Assembly: GCA_036172665.1 (NCBI GenBank)
Contig: CM069874.1
Span: 25,627,946-25,691,945 of the forward strand
Length of the DNA stretch: 64,000 bases
Source: Prosopocoilus inquinatus
Lineage: Eukaryota; Arthropoda; Insecta; Coleoptera; Lucanidae
Direction: 5' to 3'
Below, piece after piece: positions 1 through 11,270 of this stretch. The notes under the pieces are model-generated. The model ran no database searches. It was not told where the DNA came from and saw nothing but the letters and a program-made list of their open reading frames with translations. Every line of letters begins with the position of its first letter. The first letter of the stretch is position 1. A program made the translations under genes and the position numbers.

Positions 1-1186
1 AATTCAGCCAATCGAAAATGTGAAATGTCTTAGTTTCATAGTTATTAAATTACTTTTGTTTTTTCGGTGAATGCAGCGACAATTAACAAAAAATATTACC
101 TTATCAACAAGAAAAATAGCAAAGCAAGTATTTTGATATTGATGAATGCAATAGAAAGTATCCACCGCAGCATGAAACCGTGGTTTTATTATTGTTATAA
201 TTTTAATTATTGAAAAAAAATGACTTTTGCTTTTCAATTGAAACCAGATTACATTTATGCTAACATTCAATTCTTAACGTCAAAAAATCAAGTTGTCTAA
301 AACAATTTGAATGTAATGAAGAAATCCTTTACGCTTTCCAAAGATCAATCGAACTATCACAGAAAAATTTGTTCTTGGTTCGTGTCCGTAAGGCTCTTAG
401 AAAATCTTTTTTCAAGAAGGTAGTAAATGTATAAAAAAATATATAAAATGTATAAGCCCCTTGTACAAAAATATATTTCTTCTTATCGTTAACAGAAAAA
501 AATTTGGATACTCAAAGTCATTTTATATAACTGTATGTAAATTTTAAGCACTTTATAAAATATGCTAAACGCAAGTAAAACATGACACTTTTTATCAATT
601 TCCCAGAATAAGTAAAAGCATTCTGAAAATTAAAACATCAGCGGTGTTCTTTACTTAATTAATTTGAACGCTGAGTGATAAAAACGCCATTAAAACATTG
701 AAATGAAGTATTCTCTTTGTTCGCTGGAAACTCGAGACTGACTTACGAAATTTTTTTAATCAACTTGCGTCGTTAGAAAATCAATAAAAACTTCGTTTTA
801 ACAGCTAGAAGTTAATTATACGATTTGTCATACAGACAGAAAATCGAATGCATTCCATTTTCTCGTTTTATGAAAATCTTCGTTTTTAATTGTTTTAAAA
901 ATGAAATAAAATATATTAACTTTTTCCTCAATTCGTTGTTAGATAGATAGATAGGCGCCCCCTAAAAGTGTTCCATACTAGTTTACATGTAACGAAAACA
1001 AATATTTTTCAAATCAATTACTGTTAGGGTAAGTTCAATCACCTTGAATTTTCTCATTGTGATGTAGGTTTATTTCGTTATTCTAAAGATATTTGTCCGC
1101 CTTCCATTTCGTGAATGTGGTTTCATATGAAAAACACACAAATACGTGCTTTTCGTATGTAACAAGCTAAAAATCTATGGACTCTC

Positions 1187-3085
1187 ACCGATGAGAAGTT
1201 AGCAATAAAATTCCAGCAATAAAATTATGAAATTTCAAAACGCTGCCACCGCTAAAATAACGATCACAGATCAATAATATTCAATCTATTACAAAGAGTA
1301 TAATGTGTAGATACCCCTCATATGAAGAAACTGAAAAAAATATTTGATATTAAGTTAACTATGACTATTTAAACCAGCATAAGTCATTATTCATATATTG
1401 CATCAAAACAATTGCTTTCACTGAAAATTTTCACACAGTCATAAAGTAAACATACATATCTATTTAATAATGCCATTAGAAAGTTTTAGCCGGTTGATTT
1501 GAAGTATATAGAAATTAATTAAAATGACTCTCAGATCAATGAAACAGTACCAATTTCAAATATCCATAACTTCTCTCAGAGAACTTGCATAAAAATTCTG
1601 TTTGCAGAATATTAAAGCACGGATCGAAATCTATCGTTTAAACCACCCTCTGAGTTTTAGCCGGTTGGTTTGAAGTAATTAGAAATTAATTAAAAGTGAC
1701 GCACAGACCAACTTCAAATGTTCATAACTTTCCATTCCGCACTTGCATAAAAATTCTGTTTGCAGAATATTAAAGCACGGATCGAAATCTATCGTTTAAG
1801 CCACCCTCTGAGTTTTAGCCGGTTGATTTGAAGTAATTAGAAATTAATTAAAAGTGACTCTCAGATCATTGAAACAGTACCAATTTCAAATGTTCATAAC
1901 TTTTCTCAGAGAACTTGCATAAAAATTCTGTTTGCAGAATATTAAAGCACGGATCGAAATCTATCGTTTAAACCACCCTCTGAGTTTTAGCCGGTTGATT
2001 TGAAGTAATTAGAAATTAATTACTTCAAACCTTCAAACTTCAAAAGTAATTAGAAATTAATTACTTCAAACCAACCGGCTAAAACTCAGAGGGTGGTTTA
2101 AACGATACATTTCGATCCGTGCTTTAGTATTCTGCAAAGAGAATTTTTATGCAAGTTCTCTGAGAAAAGTTATGAACATTTGAAATTGGTACTGTTTCAA
2201 TGATCTGAGAGTCACTTTTAATTAATTTCTAATTACTTTGAGTTTTAGCCGGTTGGTTTGAAGTAATTAATTTCTAATTACTTCAAATCAACCGGCTAAA
2301 ACTCAGAGGGTGGTTTAAACGATAGATTTCGATCCGTGCTTTCATATTCTGCAAACAGAATTTTTATGCAAGTGCGGAATGGAAAGTTATGAACATTTGA
2401 AGTTGGTCTGTGCGTCACTTTTAATTAATTTCTAATTACTTCAAACCAACCGGCTAAAACTCAGAGGGTGGTTTAAACGATAGGAATTGATCCGTGCTTT
2501 AATATTCTGCAAACAGAATTTTTATGCAAGTGCGGAATGGAAAGTTATGAACATTTGAGGTTGGTCTGTGCGTCACTTTTAATTAATTTCTAATTACTTC
2601 AAACCAACCGGCTAAAACTCAGAGGGTGGTTTAAACGATAGATTTCGATCCGTGCTTTAATATTCTGCAAACAGAATTTTTATGCAAGTTCTCTGAGAGA
2701 AGTTATGGATATTTGAAATTGGTACTGTTTCATTGATCTGAGAGTCATTTTAATTAATTTCTATATACTTCAAATCAACCGGCTAAAACTTTCTAATGGC
2801 ATTATTAAATAGATATGTATGTTTACTTTATGACTGTGTGAAAATTTTCAGTGAAAGCAATTGTTTTGATGCAATATATGAATAATGACTTATGCTGGTT
2901 TAAATAGTCATAGTTAACTTAATATCAAATATTTTTTTCAGTTTCTTCATATGAGGGGTATCTACACATTATACTCTTTGTAATAGATTGAATATTATTG
3001 ATCTGTGATCGTTATTTTAGCGGTGGCAGCGTTTTGAAATTTCATAATTTTATTGCTGGAATTTTATTGCTAACTTCTCATCGGT
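1187..3085. mobile_element. 1.9-kb foldback element with 8-bp target duplication
   Basis: The two ends are long inverted repeats: the left begins ACCGATGAGAAGTTAGC and the right ends GCTAACTTCTCATCGGT. The element is flanked by the exact direct repeat GGACTCTC at 1179-1186 and 3086-3093. The arms (1187 to about 2030, and about 2240 to 3085) mirror each other through non-repetitive outer parts and inner arrays. The inner arrays contain the word TTTTAGCCGGTTG at about 1484, 1655, 1813 and 1985, and its complement near 2071, 2291, 2446, 2605 and 2776, a period of about 160-170 bp. One unit near 2241 is again in forward orientation. There is no coding capacity. An 8-bp duplication fits hAT- or P-type transposases; the superfamily is not certain. 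Confidence 0.88.
1484..2785. repeat. mirrored tandem array of ~165-bp units inside the foldback element
   Basis: Units carry TTTTAGCCGGTTGRTTTGAAG, followed by a segment ending in a CCACCCTCTGAG-type junction. Alternate units differ: some read CTCTCAGATCA...AAACAGTACC and others GCACAGACC. Left-arm units are forward and most right-arm units inverted, as in Drosophila-type foldback arms that grow by unequal exchange. Confidence 0.85.
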
Positions 3086-6002
3086 GGACTCTCCTACCAA
3101 GTATTATCTAAAATAATTACTCTTCTATAAGAAAAGTTTTTCTTTTGTAAGAACTTTGAAGCATAATACTGGTTTGATTATAAACACTTTCGTATTTAGA
3201 TTAGTTGGGTTGCTGTGTAAAGCTAGGGTCACGCATTTCAGATCCGTATGACACGATGTTGGATATCTGTGCAAAATTTGTTACGTAACAACGGGAGAGA
3301 ATATAGGGTACCACAGTATATGGTTATTGGTATGCTTTTGTCTCAGTTTTAGAAATTTTATACAAACACTATAACAATGAGGCACACATATCAAAATAAA
3401 AAATATATTTTTTTCCACACACATTGAACAATTTACAATAATGATAGCTTTACAAAGACAGAAACTTTTAATACGAATCTTTAATTAAAAAAAAAATTAT
3501 TAAATAGAAATCCGGATGTGATGGCATTCCATGTAATTTGTTTGCGGTCCTGAAATTCTCGGATCCCAAAAAAGTAAATTAAGGCCCCGGTTTTTTAACT
3601 TCCTTATAAATTTATCTGCCTGGTAATATCTTTAAAAACCATTGTCGATACAATTATCTGCAGCGAATTTATGGGATAGATAAATTTTAAAGGGAGGTAA
3701 AGGGATCGGACCTAAATTATACTCCTAGCAAATTAAAAGTGACTGTGAACAGAATACTTGAATTTCATTTTCATTTTTCCGCTATAATTCTCGACGTATA
3801 TTTATTTTAAAATAATTTATGCAATAATATTAATTGGAATTTATATTTTGTTTGATATTATATAATGTTTTAAAATTTCTTTGTTTTACCTTGTACCTTG
3901 AAAAGCAAACGAATTTTTGTACGACAATAAAGGGCATACTTAGAAAAAGATTGCGATTCTAGAAATACAATATTCAAATTATGTACTCTGCCGAGAAATT
4001 TATGAACAAAAAAAACTGTATGAATAGAGGACCGAAATTTTAGATACATACATGTAAAACTTTGCAGACAAACATTATACTTGCTGGCAACTTTACATTT
4101 AAACAATTTCTGTGTAGTTGCGATGACAGCTACCAATATAAATGTGCACTTCTTAAAAATTAACAAAATATTATTGCAATACAGTAGTAGTATTTACAAA
4201 TTGTTGCAAATTATCTTACAATTTTTTAATTTAGTTTTAATTTTGTTATATTTTTTATATCAGTCGTTTCATAAAAATATTGTTAAATTACATAACAAAA
4301 ACGTATTAACATTATTGCGACACACTAATTATTGCTCTAGCTACTGTCAAAAATGTAGATCAGGATGTGAAAATTTACAACTAAAATTGTGCACAAATGT
4401 GAAGAATTTTGAAAATTATTTCAAATTTTGTTTGCAAGTATTATAAAATTAGGCTAAATAAGTTAATTTTTAGTATCAGCAAAGATCATACATACATACG
4501 TTTCAATATAACTAAGGGAAACTGATTTGATTTTAGTCATTTCTGTAATGCACAATAGTCATTTCGGTAATTTATACAAATTTCAGTTTACCATTAGACG
4601 GGAAATAAACACACACTCAGAATAATAAAACGTTTATTATATTATCAAAAGAAATAAACAAGTGATTCCCGAAAACTAATTTAACGTAATTTCACATGAA
4701 AAAAATCAAACAGAAAAATTATGAAATACATTAGCTTATGGAACTCAGGCAACGTCATGGCTAACTGATAAATATTTACGTAACAAGTAAGGTATCCTTT
4801 ACTTGTTTGGTATTTTAGAATTCATTAATCTGTATGTATTAATATATCCTTCTTCAGTTAAGTTTTTTTTTATACTACTGCAAAATTTCAGGCTTACATT
4901 TTCGAATTTTTTAACTTAATTTTTTTAAGGTCTAAGGAAGAAATTTTTCTTGTTTTGTTTCTTTTACTTATTTTAGTGCGTTACCGAAATGACGAGCTAA
5001 AAGTACACGCATCTAATTATTTTTATTTATCGTCACGCTGTGTTACAACAAACAACAATATTAATATTTTACCTGCTCTGGCACTTTAACGCAGCTATAC
5101 TTTGCTTCATATCATAAAAAGAGATTGTCGATGTGTTGGATAAACTAGGCAGGATGATTTAACTTTGACATTGCCGAAATAACAAATCTATAGAGGACAA
5201 TATTTAGGATTTTATTAGAGCAAAAAAACTGCAGCAAGGCAATTTTAGAAGATTTTATCATCTTAAGCACATATTCTACTTGAAGTACTGATCAATAAAG
5301 TAAAGACAAATAGGACTAGCTAAAAACAGAGAGCTATTTTTAGCGACTTTTATAAATTGGGAAATGACGTTTTTCACACTAAAATTCTGAAAAAAATGTA
5401 GGTTGGAGAATATGCGCTTATGTTATTACACCAAACAGAAATGAACTATTATTATCCTTTTAAATATTTTTGAGGCTTCCAAATCTTTAGCAATCAACAA
5501 AATTGGCAATGACAGGAAAATGGTTAATTATATTAGATAAACCCGTACACTTGTAGTAAATACGCCTATTCAATTTTCTCTGTGTGTATTACTTACGTAG
5601 CTTATATTTTAGTAGTCTTGTTGATATTTAGTAACAATATTATTCACATATGACCAATCCTTATAAAATTATTGGCGAAATCTTTATTACTTTAAACCCC
5701 GATACTTTTTCAGGAGTTTGCAGTTGACTTTAGTCATCTACACGAATATTTTTTTATAAACTTCCTAATTTTAATTAACTGTCATCACTTTTCATGAAAA
5801 TTTATGAGGTTATTATGATGACAACGGACAGTTTTGGCGCCTTTATTAATAAAAACTAATAAACTACACTTTTATCATCTGTTATTGATTAGTAATACTA
5901 ATAATACCACGTGAAAATAAAATGATTCAGAGTAGGCAAGGAAGTGTGAAAAACACAAAACTTGGTAACGCTGTCTGTTGAATTTAAGACTGTTTTTCCG
6001 TA

Positions 6003-8100
6003 TACAGGCTGTTTCAAATTCGATCCTCACCTTGGGAATCTCGCTTATTTGAAGAGATGGAGGGTAGGTTTAAATTTGGCAAAGTTGCCAAATTTGATGA
6101 GAATTAATAATCTGGAAAGAAAAAGTTTCTACCTTAACTCATACAGGGTGGGCCAACAGTGCATGGGCGGAAGATTGTGGCGTTATTATTGAAAATTTTT
6201 GAAATCTGTGTGGGCAATAACATACATATCCGTTAGATGCACAATCTAAAATTATTTAGACTTATACAGAATGTTCCGTAAGAGTGAAGATTGAAGATTG
6301 AATAAAAATGTTTAATGTGAGAAAAGAAAAATTCCAGTTATCAGAAGATTGGCAAATCTAGCTAAGCGAGACGACACCTGGTGAAGATATTTAGAACTGC
6401 ATGAGTGACGTAGAAAGTGGGGTCATTTGAATTGCGAGGCATGAGCTAACGGTTCTTAAATAATATTTTTGTTTGAAATGTTGTGTTGGGGTTACCTGCT
6501 ATCGTGAATTTATTTTAACATAAAATATTGCTGTTACGTACGAATCTGAGAATCCGTACGAACGTTTACAATTTGTAAATTAAACTGTCCTTTTTAAAAT
6601 AGAACATGTCAGCTGTCATGAATCTGTTCTAGTATTATTAGTGCTTTCAATATACTTGTACTACAAAATAATAGCGACTCTTTCAATTATACTGGATATG
6701 TATATTCTTGTGTGAAATAAGTAAACTTAAAGTATAAGGAAATCAGGAACTCCTTAATTCTAAACAAATATCGCAACAAGTTTTCAAAAATTTTCGCTGT
6801 TATCGTCCGACAGATGTTTCAAATAAAATGGACAAATTCAACGACAACGATCATACAACGATATTTTTGGAAATTGGAATTAGTTTCTATAGTAACATGA
6901 ACAGCAAAGTTCGAAGTAAAAATAAACAAAATTGTTGCGTTTATGGCTGTAGCGCTACAAGAAAAAAGAATGCACAATTATCTTTTCACCGTTTCCCAAA
7001 ACAGGTCTAAAAATTATATTTAAAAATGACTGGTATATTTGAAACTTCGTAAGGAAGAAAAGTTTGGGAAATAAAATTAGCAAGGGGCAAGAAATCTACC
7101 AATCATATGTGCGTAAGTTCTCGTCACTGTAGGCCCGAGGGTTTTATTTCATTTGGTAGGGATGTTTTTTATGACATTTTTTAATATACATTTTAAGGGT
7201 ATTGCAGCAAAAGACAATTGAAAACCTTGGTGCAACAAGGGGATAGTATTTTTGTATAATGTGATGTCCAAATAGACTGTTAGGGCATATCTCACTACTT
7301 CACTTATCTTTGATTGTAGATTATTAAAACGTTTTCATTAGCATAACTAAAATTAGCATTTTGAACTTATCTCTTGGTTGCACCAGTCTTCAGTCAAAAT
7401 TTGCGGTACCATCTCAAAATCAGAAATTTGATAATCCTGAAAGTGAAAAATTGAAATATCAAAAACAACAAATGACAAGCAAATCATTTAAAAAAATGGC
7501 ACACAACAAAAATTTCAACGGATAATTTTTCTTCGGATGATTTTGGTGTCTCTAACAGTACTAATTGTAACAACACTGAAGATGAAACTGTTGAAGGCGC
7601 AAAAATCCTTATTATTGCGAATTTTAAGTGAACGCGTAGCGTAAGTTTTGTTTATGAATACCGGCCTTAATCCATATTAGTATTTTAGTATTAGAATGCA
7701 AGAATTCAATTGGATGATCCATGATTTTAAGAACGTAAATAAAATTTGTACCTTTTTAAGGTTAAAAAGAATTTTAGCTGAACTCAAAGCGCTGTTTTAT
7801 TCCTAATCTCTTGCATCAGTAGTTCACATCGGTGAATATGCCCTACAAAAACTGCACATTTGTATGTTGACATCCACATTAGACCCCGTTTACTACGTCA
7901 TAAAATTCATGGTTTCTGCTTTACCGACGGCGGGAAAAGTTAATTTGAATTGCCGATAGCTTTGGGTTTCAATTAAGGGCAATGTGTTCGTTAGACACTA
8001 GTTTACTAAATGTTTTTGTTCGTATAGCAAAAACACAACCCTATCTTTCTTCAAATAAGCGAGATCCCCGTGGTGAGGGTCGAATTTGAAACTGACTGTA
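6003..8100. mobile_element. 2.1-kb TIR element carrying a THAP remnant
   Basis: The left end TACAGGCTGTTTCAAATTCG and the right end CGAATTTGAAACTGACTGTA are inverted. The similarity continues inward for about 60 bp through TCGCTTATTTGAAGA on the left and TCTTCAAATAAGCGA on the right. TA stands at both outer edges and may be the target duplication. Inside are a recognisable THAP-type zinc-finger reading frame at 6828-7010 and degraded continuation, so this looks like a decayed autonomous copy of a THAP-domain DNA transposon. P-type elements carry THAP domains but make 8-bp duplications, which I do not see, so the superfamily is open. Confidence 0.72.
6828..7160 (+). pseudogene. THAP-domain transposase remnant
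   Basis: The 60-codon frame at 6828-7010 contains NCCVYGCSATRKKNAQLSFH followed by RFPKQ at residues 35-58. This is the start of a THAP C2CH zinc finger, a DNA-binding module common in P-type and other domesticated transposases. The frame then stops at GTCTAA. In another frame, 7075-7160 reads KKSTNHMCVSSRHCRPEGFIS, which resembles the C..H..F second half of the same domain, with an extra residue spacing and Cys in place of the usual Phe. The two parts are separated by about 60 bp that could be an old intron. No catalytic region is readable downstream, so the copy is almost certainly dead. Confidence 0.68.
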
Positions 8101-8404
8101 CATTTAGAAGAAACATACGTTCAACATGTGTTCCTGCATTTTTACACATAAACGAAAATAATAGAGAACAGAATTATCACCTAAAAGTGTTCCTTGTAAT
8201 TTATAACTGCTATGGCTGATCTTTCAGGCACAGGTTTATTATACCTACATACATATATTCAAATTTTTAGAAATTAATTTTTTTAAGGTCTTTTTGGCAA
8301 TTCTTGTAATTACATAAAACATTTGTATTTAACATTTAATTTTTTTTTGATATGTCTGACAGTAAAGTGTGTAGGTACCGTTCAAAATATAACCAGAACC
8401 CATG

Positions 8405-8811
8405 TACAGGATGGTCCATTTTTGTTGGTTTTACAGTTGTTACTAGGGAATAGAAAAAAAACCATTTTCGCGATTCAATGCTACTTTTTCGAGAAAAAAC
8501 AAAAGTTAGCTATCGTTTCGTTCGAAAAATATTGGCCAAAGAGGAATTTTTCCGAAAAATTATTTTTCAGAATATCCCAGTTGTTTGACAAGATAGTTTG
8601 AAAATTCAGAAACTATTTTATTTAGAAATTAACATAAATTTCACTGTCGTTATTATCTTTTGTAGAAATTGCACCAGCTCTGCGATATAAGGTGTAACTT
8701 TCTTATTTTAAACGGAAACCGCAGTTGGCTATGACACAAATAAAATGGGTCGCGAAAACGGTTTTCGAATAGCTCAAAAATGTGAAGCCATCAAAAATGG
8801 TCCACCGTGTA
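8405..8811. mobile_element. non-autonomous hairpin element next to the TBC exon
   Basis: The left end TACAGGATGGTCCATTTTTG pairs with the right end CAAAAATGGTCCACCGTGTA. Inner parts also mirror each other (CCATTTTCGCGATTC on the left, GGGTCGCGAAAACGG on the right). It lies only about 117 bp upstream of sky exon 8929-9075, so it sits in the branch-point-proximal part of the intron. Confidence 0.75.
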
Positions 8812-8928
8812 CATTAAAATGTTATTTAATTTATCTGTGTTACAACAAGGCGTTCTTCACAGTTTCTTTAAATTCTTTGAATTATTTTTTTAATTATTTA
8901 TTACATAAGAAGGTTGCTTTTCTTATAG

Positions 8929-9075
8929 AAGGCCGCGGCGGTACACCTCCAAAGGCATTGTCCTTCGCCGAAACTAGAGAAGATCTACATGGACTGGATT
9001 TGGTGGGTGCTCCAAGGTCTACCCTTCAGCCACTTAGTGCGAGTAATGGACTGCTTCTTCCACGAGGGAATCAAA
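8929..9075 (+). CDS. sky: skywalker exon (TBC domain, C-terminal half)
   Basis: This phase-0 exon of 49 codons has acceptor cttttcttatag and donor AAA|GTAAGT. The product reads KAAAVHLQRHCPSPKLEKIY, then MDWIWWVLQGLPFSHLVRVM and DCFFHEGIK. This is the late part of the TBC (Rab-GAP) domain of Sky/TBC1D24, a regulator of synaptic vesicle recycling through endosomes. The start of the domain must be encoded to the left of the window. A longer ORF overlapping the exon in another frame (8745-9119) is not the product. The match to Sky is by recognition of conserved blocks, not by a search. Confidence 0.95.
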
Positions 9076-10601
9076 GTAAGTATAAACTAAATCAGATCCT
9101 AAGCAGTTATTTTAATTAACTAATTGCACCGCTGACTGCATTGTTTGCTTTGAACTTCTGCGAACTGGATACCTCATTTCCGGCTTAAACGTACTACCCA
9201 AGAAGAATTTATTTTGAAATTTAACACCGGCGTTTGTTTGTTTGCCACGTGTTAATTTTTAGATTAAAGCAGAAAAAAAAATTTAATATCAATACATCGC
9301 CGGTGCAATTAAGCGTTATTGATCGAACGGTGGTCGATCACGCGTGACGTGACGCGGCGTGCCAATTTGGCCGCTGATTAAACGGGAAATAGCCCGGTTA
9401 TTTTCGGAAATTTATATTTGGGGACATTTTCGTCACATCGCCGAGGAATATAGCATAATTTGTTGGTATTTCTCTATTAATATACAGGGGAAGTGCCTTA
9501 GTGCATTTTGGCTGCGCAAATGCTAACCTTGCCAAGTGGAATTTTTTTTGGCCGCACTTATACTCAAATGCAAGTCAAAACAAATTAATATTTGCCCGTT
9601 AGGAGACGTAAATAAAATCCCTGGTGGAACTGATTTAAAAAATTTTCCTTGGACTTGGACCTTTTGACAACATACTAGTTCAGTGTGGGAATAATAAGAA
9701 ATAAATCTCGCCATTTATTCTATTTTTTGAGGAAAAATTACGTATTAAACCCCAAATCATCATATGAATTCATAATTGTGAGTAAAATTACAATTACAAA
9801 ATTACAGTTTAGGATAAATTTACTTTCTGTCTAATGTGTGTTTCAAAATTCTTATAATCCCGACGCCTGTGACTGGTACATACAACAACACAACTGTTCA
9901 TTTTATGTGTACTATACAGTATTTAGACAATATCCCACTAGAATTTAGAATCGAAATACATACAATTATACCGAGTGTTTCGCTTAAACACATACAATAT
10001 CAGCTTGTATCATGGTTATGCGATATAAATTTTGTATTAAACATTTCTTTCTAAGTTCAAAAATAATACAATTAAAGGTTGTCGCTCCCTTGGCCGGCAC
10101 GTCACGACCTGTTACGTCCCGTTAAAATACGAACTGATTGACTGATAAATTAATGGACGATCGTTCACTTCATCAGTACTGGACGGACCAGTGCGAACGG
10201 TGCCGGACGGGATTGCATATCTCCGATTTTTCCGGCAAACAACGGAAGGTGCTGTGCCGGGCCGGCGAAGTGGGCGGCACTGCCGGCCGGCGCCGACGTT
10301 ATAACATTTCCACTCAGGTTGAGGATATTTTCCTCCTTTGCTGTGCTTTTTTCGTCTTCTTTTAGGTCTTGAAATCGATGGTGGAACTCTCATAAAGTCG
10401 CCCTCTTTTTATTAACAGCGTGGACCTATACTTTCCTTTTCTTCTTTTTTCTCTTTTCTTTTTCTTCTTCATCTAATAAAGCGTCCATTACAATAATGTC
10501 TTCATCGTCACAGCTACTGTTGACTTACATGTCGAACTTGTCACTACTTCTAAACTGAATTTTATATTATTCATGCACACCAACTTCTACCACGCAATCT
10601 A

Positions 10602-11270
10602 CCGGTCACCGCCGGAACAGTGGGCGATGCTACGATACATCGCCTGCATGGAACGGACGTCGTCGCACCATGCGGTGCCAGTCAAGTGAGCGACAACCTT
10701 AAAGGGGTTGGAAATTCTCGCGTAGTCACTTTGTATGTACATCGAATTTCATTATTAATTATATGAATATTCATTATTTAAATTATGCAGAAAAAAAAAC
10801 TTTCAGATTTATATGATCCAGTATACCACATATGGACTAATGTAGACGTATGGTCGTAAGAGTCTAGATCACAAGGCTTTTGGAACATACGATATACTAC
10901 CTTCCTCATAAATAACATTTACATTAACATTTCTGCCGGTCACCGCCGGAACAGTGGGTGATGCTACGATACGTCGCCTGCATGGGACGGACGTCATCAC
11001 ACCATGCGGTGCCGGCCAAGTGAGCAACAACCTTAAAGGGGTTGGGAATTCTCGAGTAGTCAGCCTGTACGTACATCGAATTTCATTATTAATTATCTTA
11101 ATATTCATTATTTAAATTATGCAGAAAAGAAAAAAAATCAGATTTATATGATCCACTATACCAGATATGGACTATATAGACGTACGGTCGTAAGAGTCTA
11201 GATTACAAAGCTTTTGGAACGTACGTTATACTACCTTTCTCATAAATAACATTTACATTAACATTTTGCG
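10602..11270. repeat. two-copy tandem direct repeat, period 334 bp
   Basis: The units are 10602-10935 and 10936-11270. Each begins CCGGTCACCGCCGGAACAGT, runs through a GC-rich head ending AACCTTAAAGGGGTTGG, and continues with AT-rich sequence containing ATTATGCAGAAAA and TAAGAGTCTAGAT. Each unit ends with AACATTTACATTAACATTT. The copies differ by scattered substitutions. No coding frame is shared by both copies. It may be a small satellite or an unequal-crossover product. Confidence 0.9.

Larger units (their letters stand above)
1..8928 (+). other. intron of skywalker, left part
   Basis: This is sequence upstream of the first sky exon in the window. It must be intronic, because exon 8929-9075 opens in the middle of the TBC domain with a normal 3' splice site (cttttcttatag). 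It holds the foldback element at 1187-3085, the THAP element at 6003-8100 and a hairpin element at 8405-8811. I see nothing recognisable in 1-1178 or 3094-6002 beyond AT-rich sequence; the opposed ORFs at 3870-4446 look like chance. No further TBC exon was found here. Confidence 0.75.

Noticed and set aside
1484..2785. CRISPR-like array
   Set aside because: The repeated words occur in units of about 165 bp that are mostly similar throughout and mirror-inverted; this is a foldback transposon in a eukaryotic genome.
3870..4446. Overlapping ORFs of 98 and 121 codons on opposite strands
   Set aside because: Low-complexity AT-rich composition, no recognisable domain, and mutual overlap; they look like chance open frames in intronic DNA.
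8745..9119. 124-codon ORF covering the first sky exon
   Set aside because: It is in a different frame from the TBC domain; the real exon (8929-9075) is bounded by splice sites and reads as conserved Sky sequence.
10112..10393. Opposed ORFs of 93 and 75 codons
   Set aside because: They arise from a GC-rich patch with few stops in any frame; no domain is recognisable in either.
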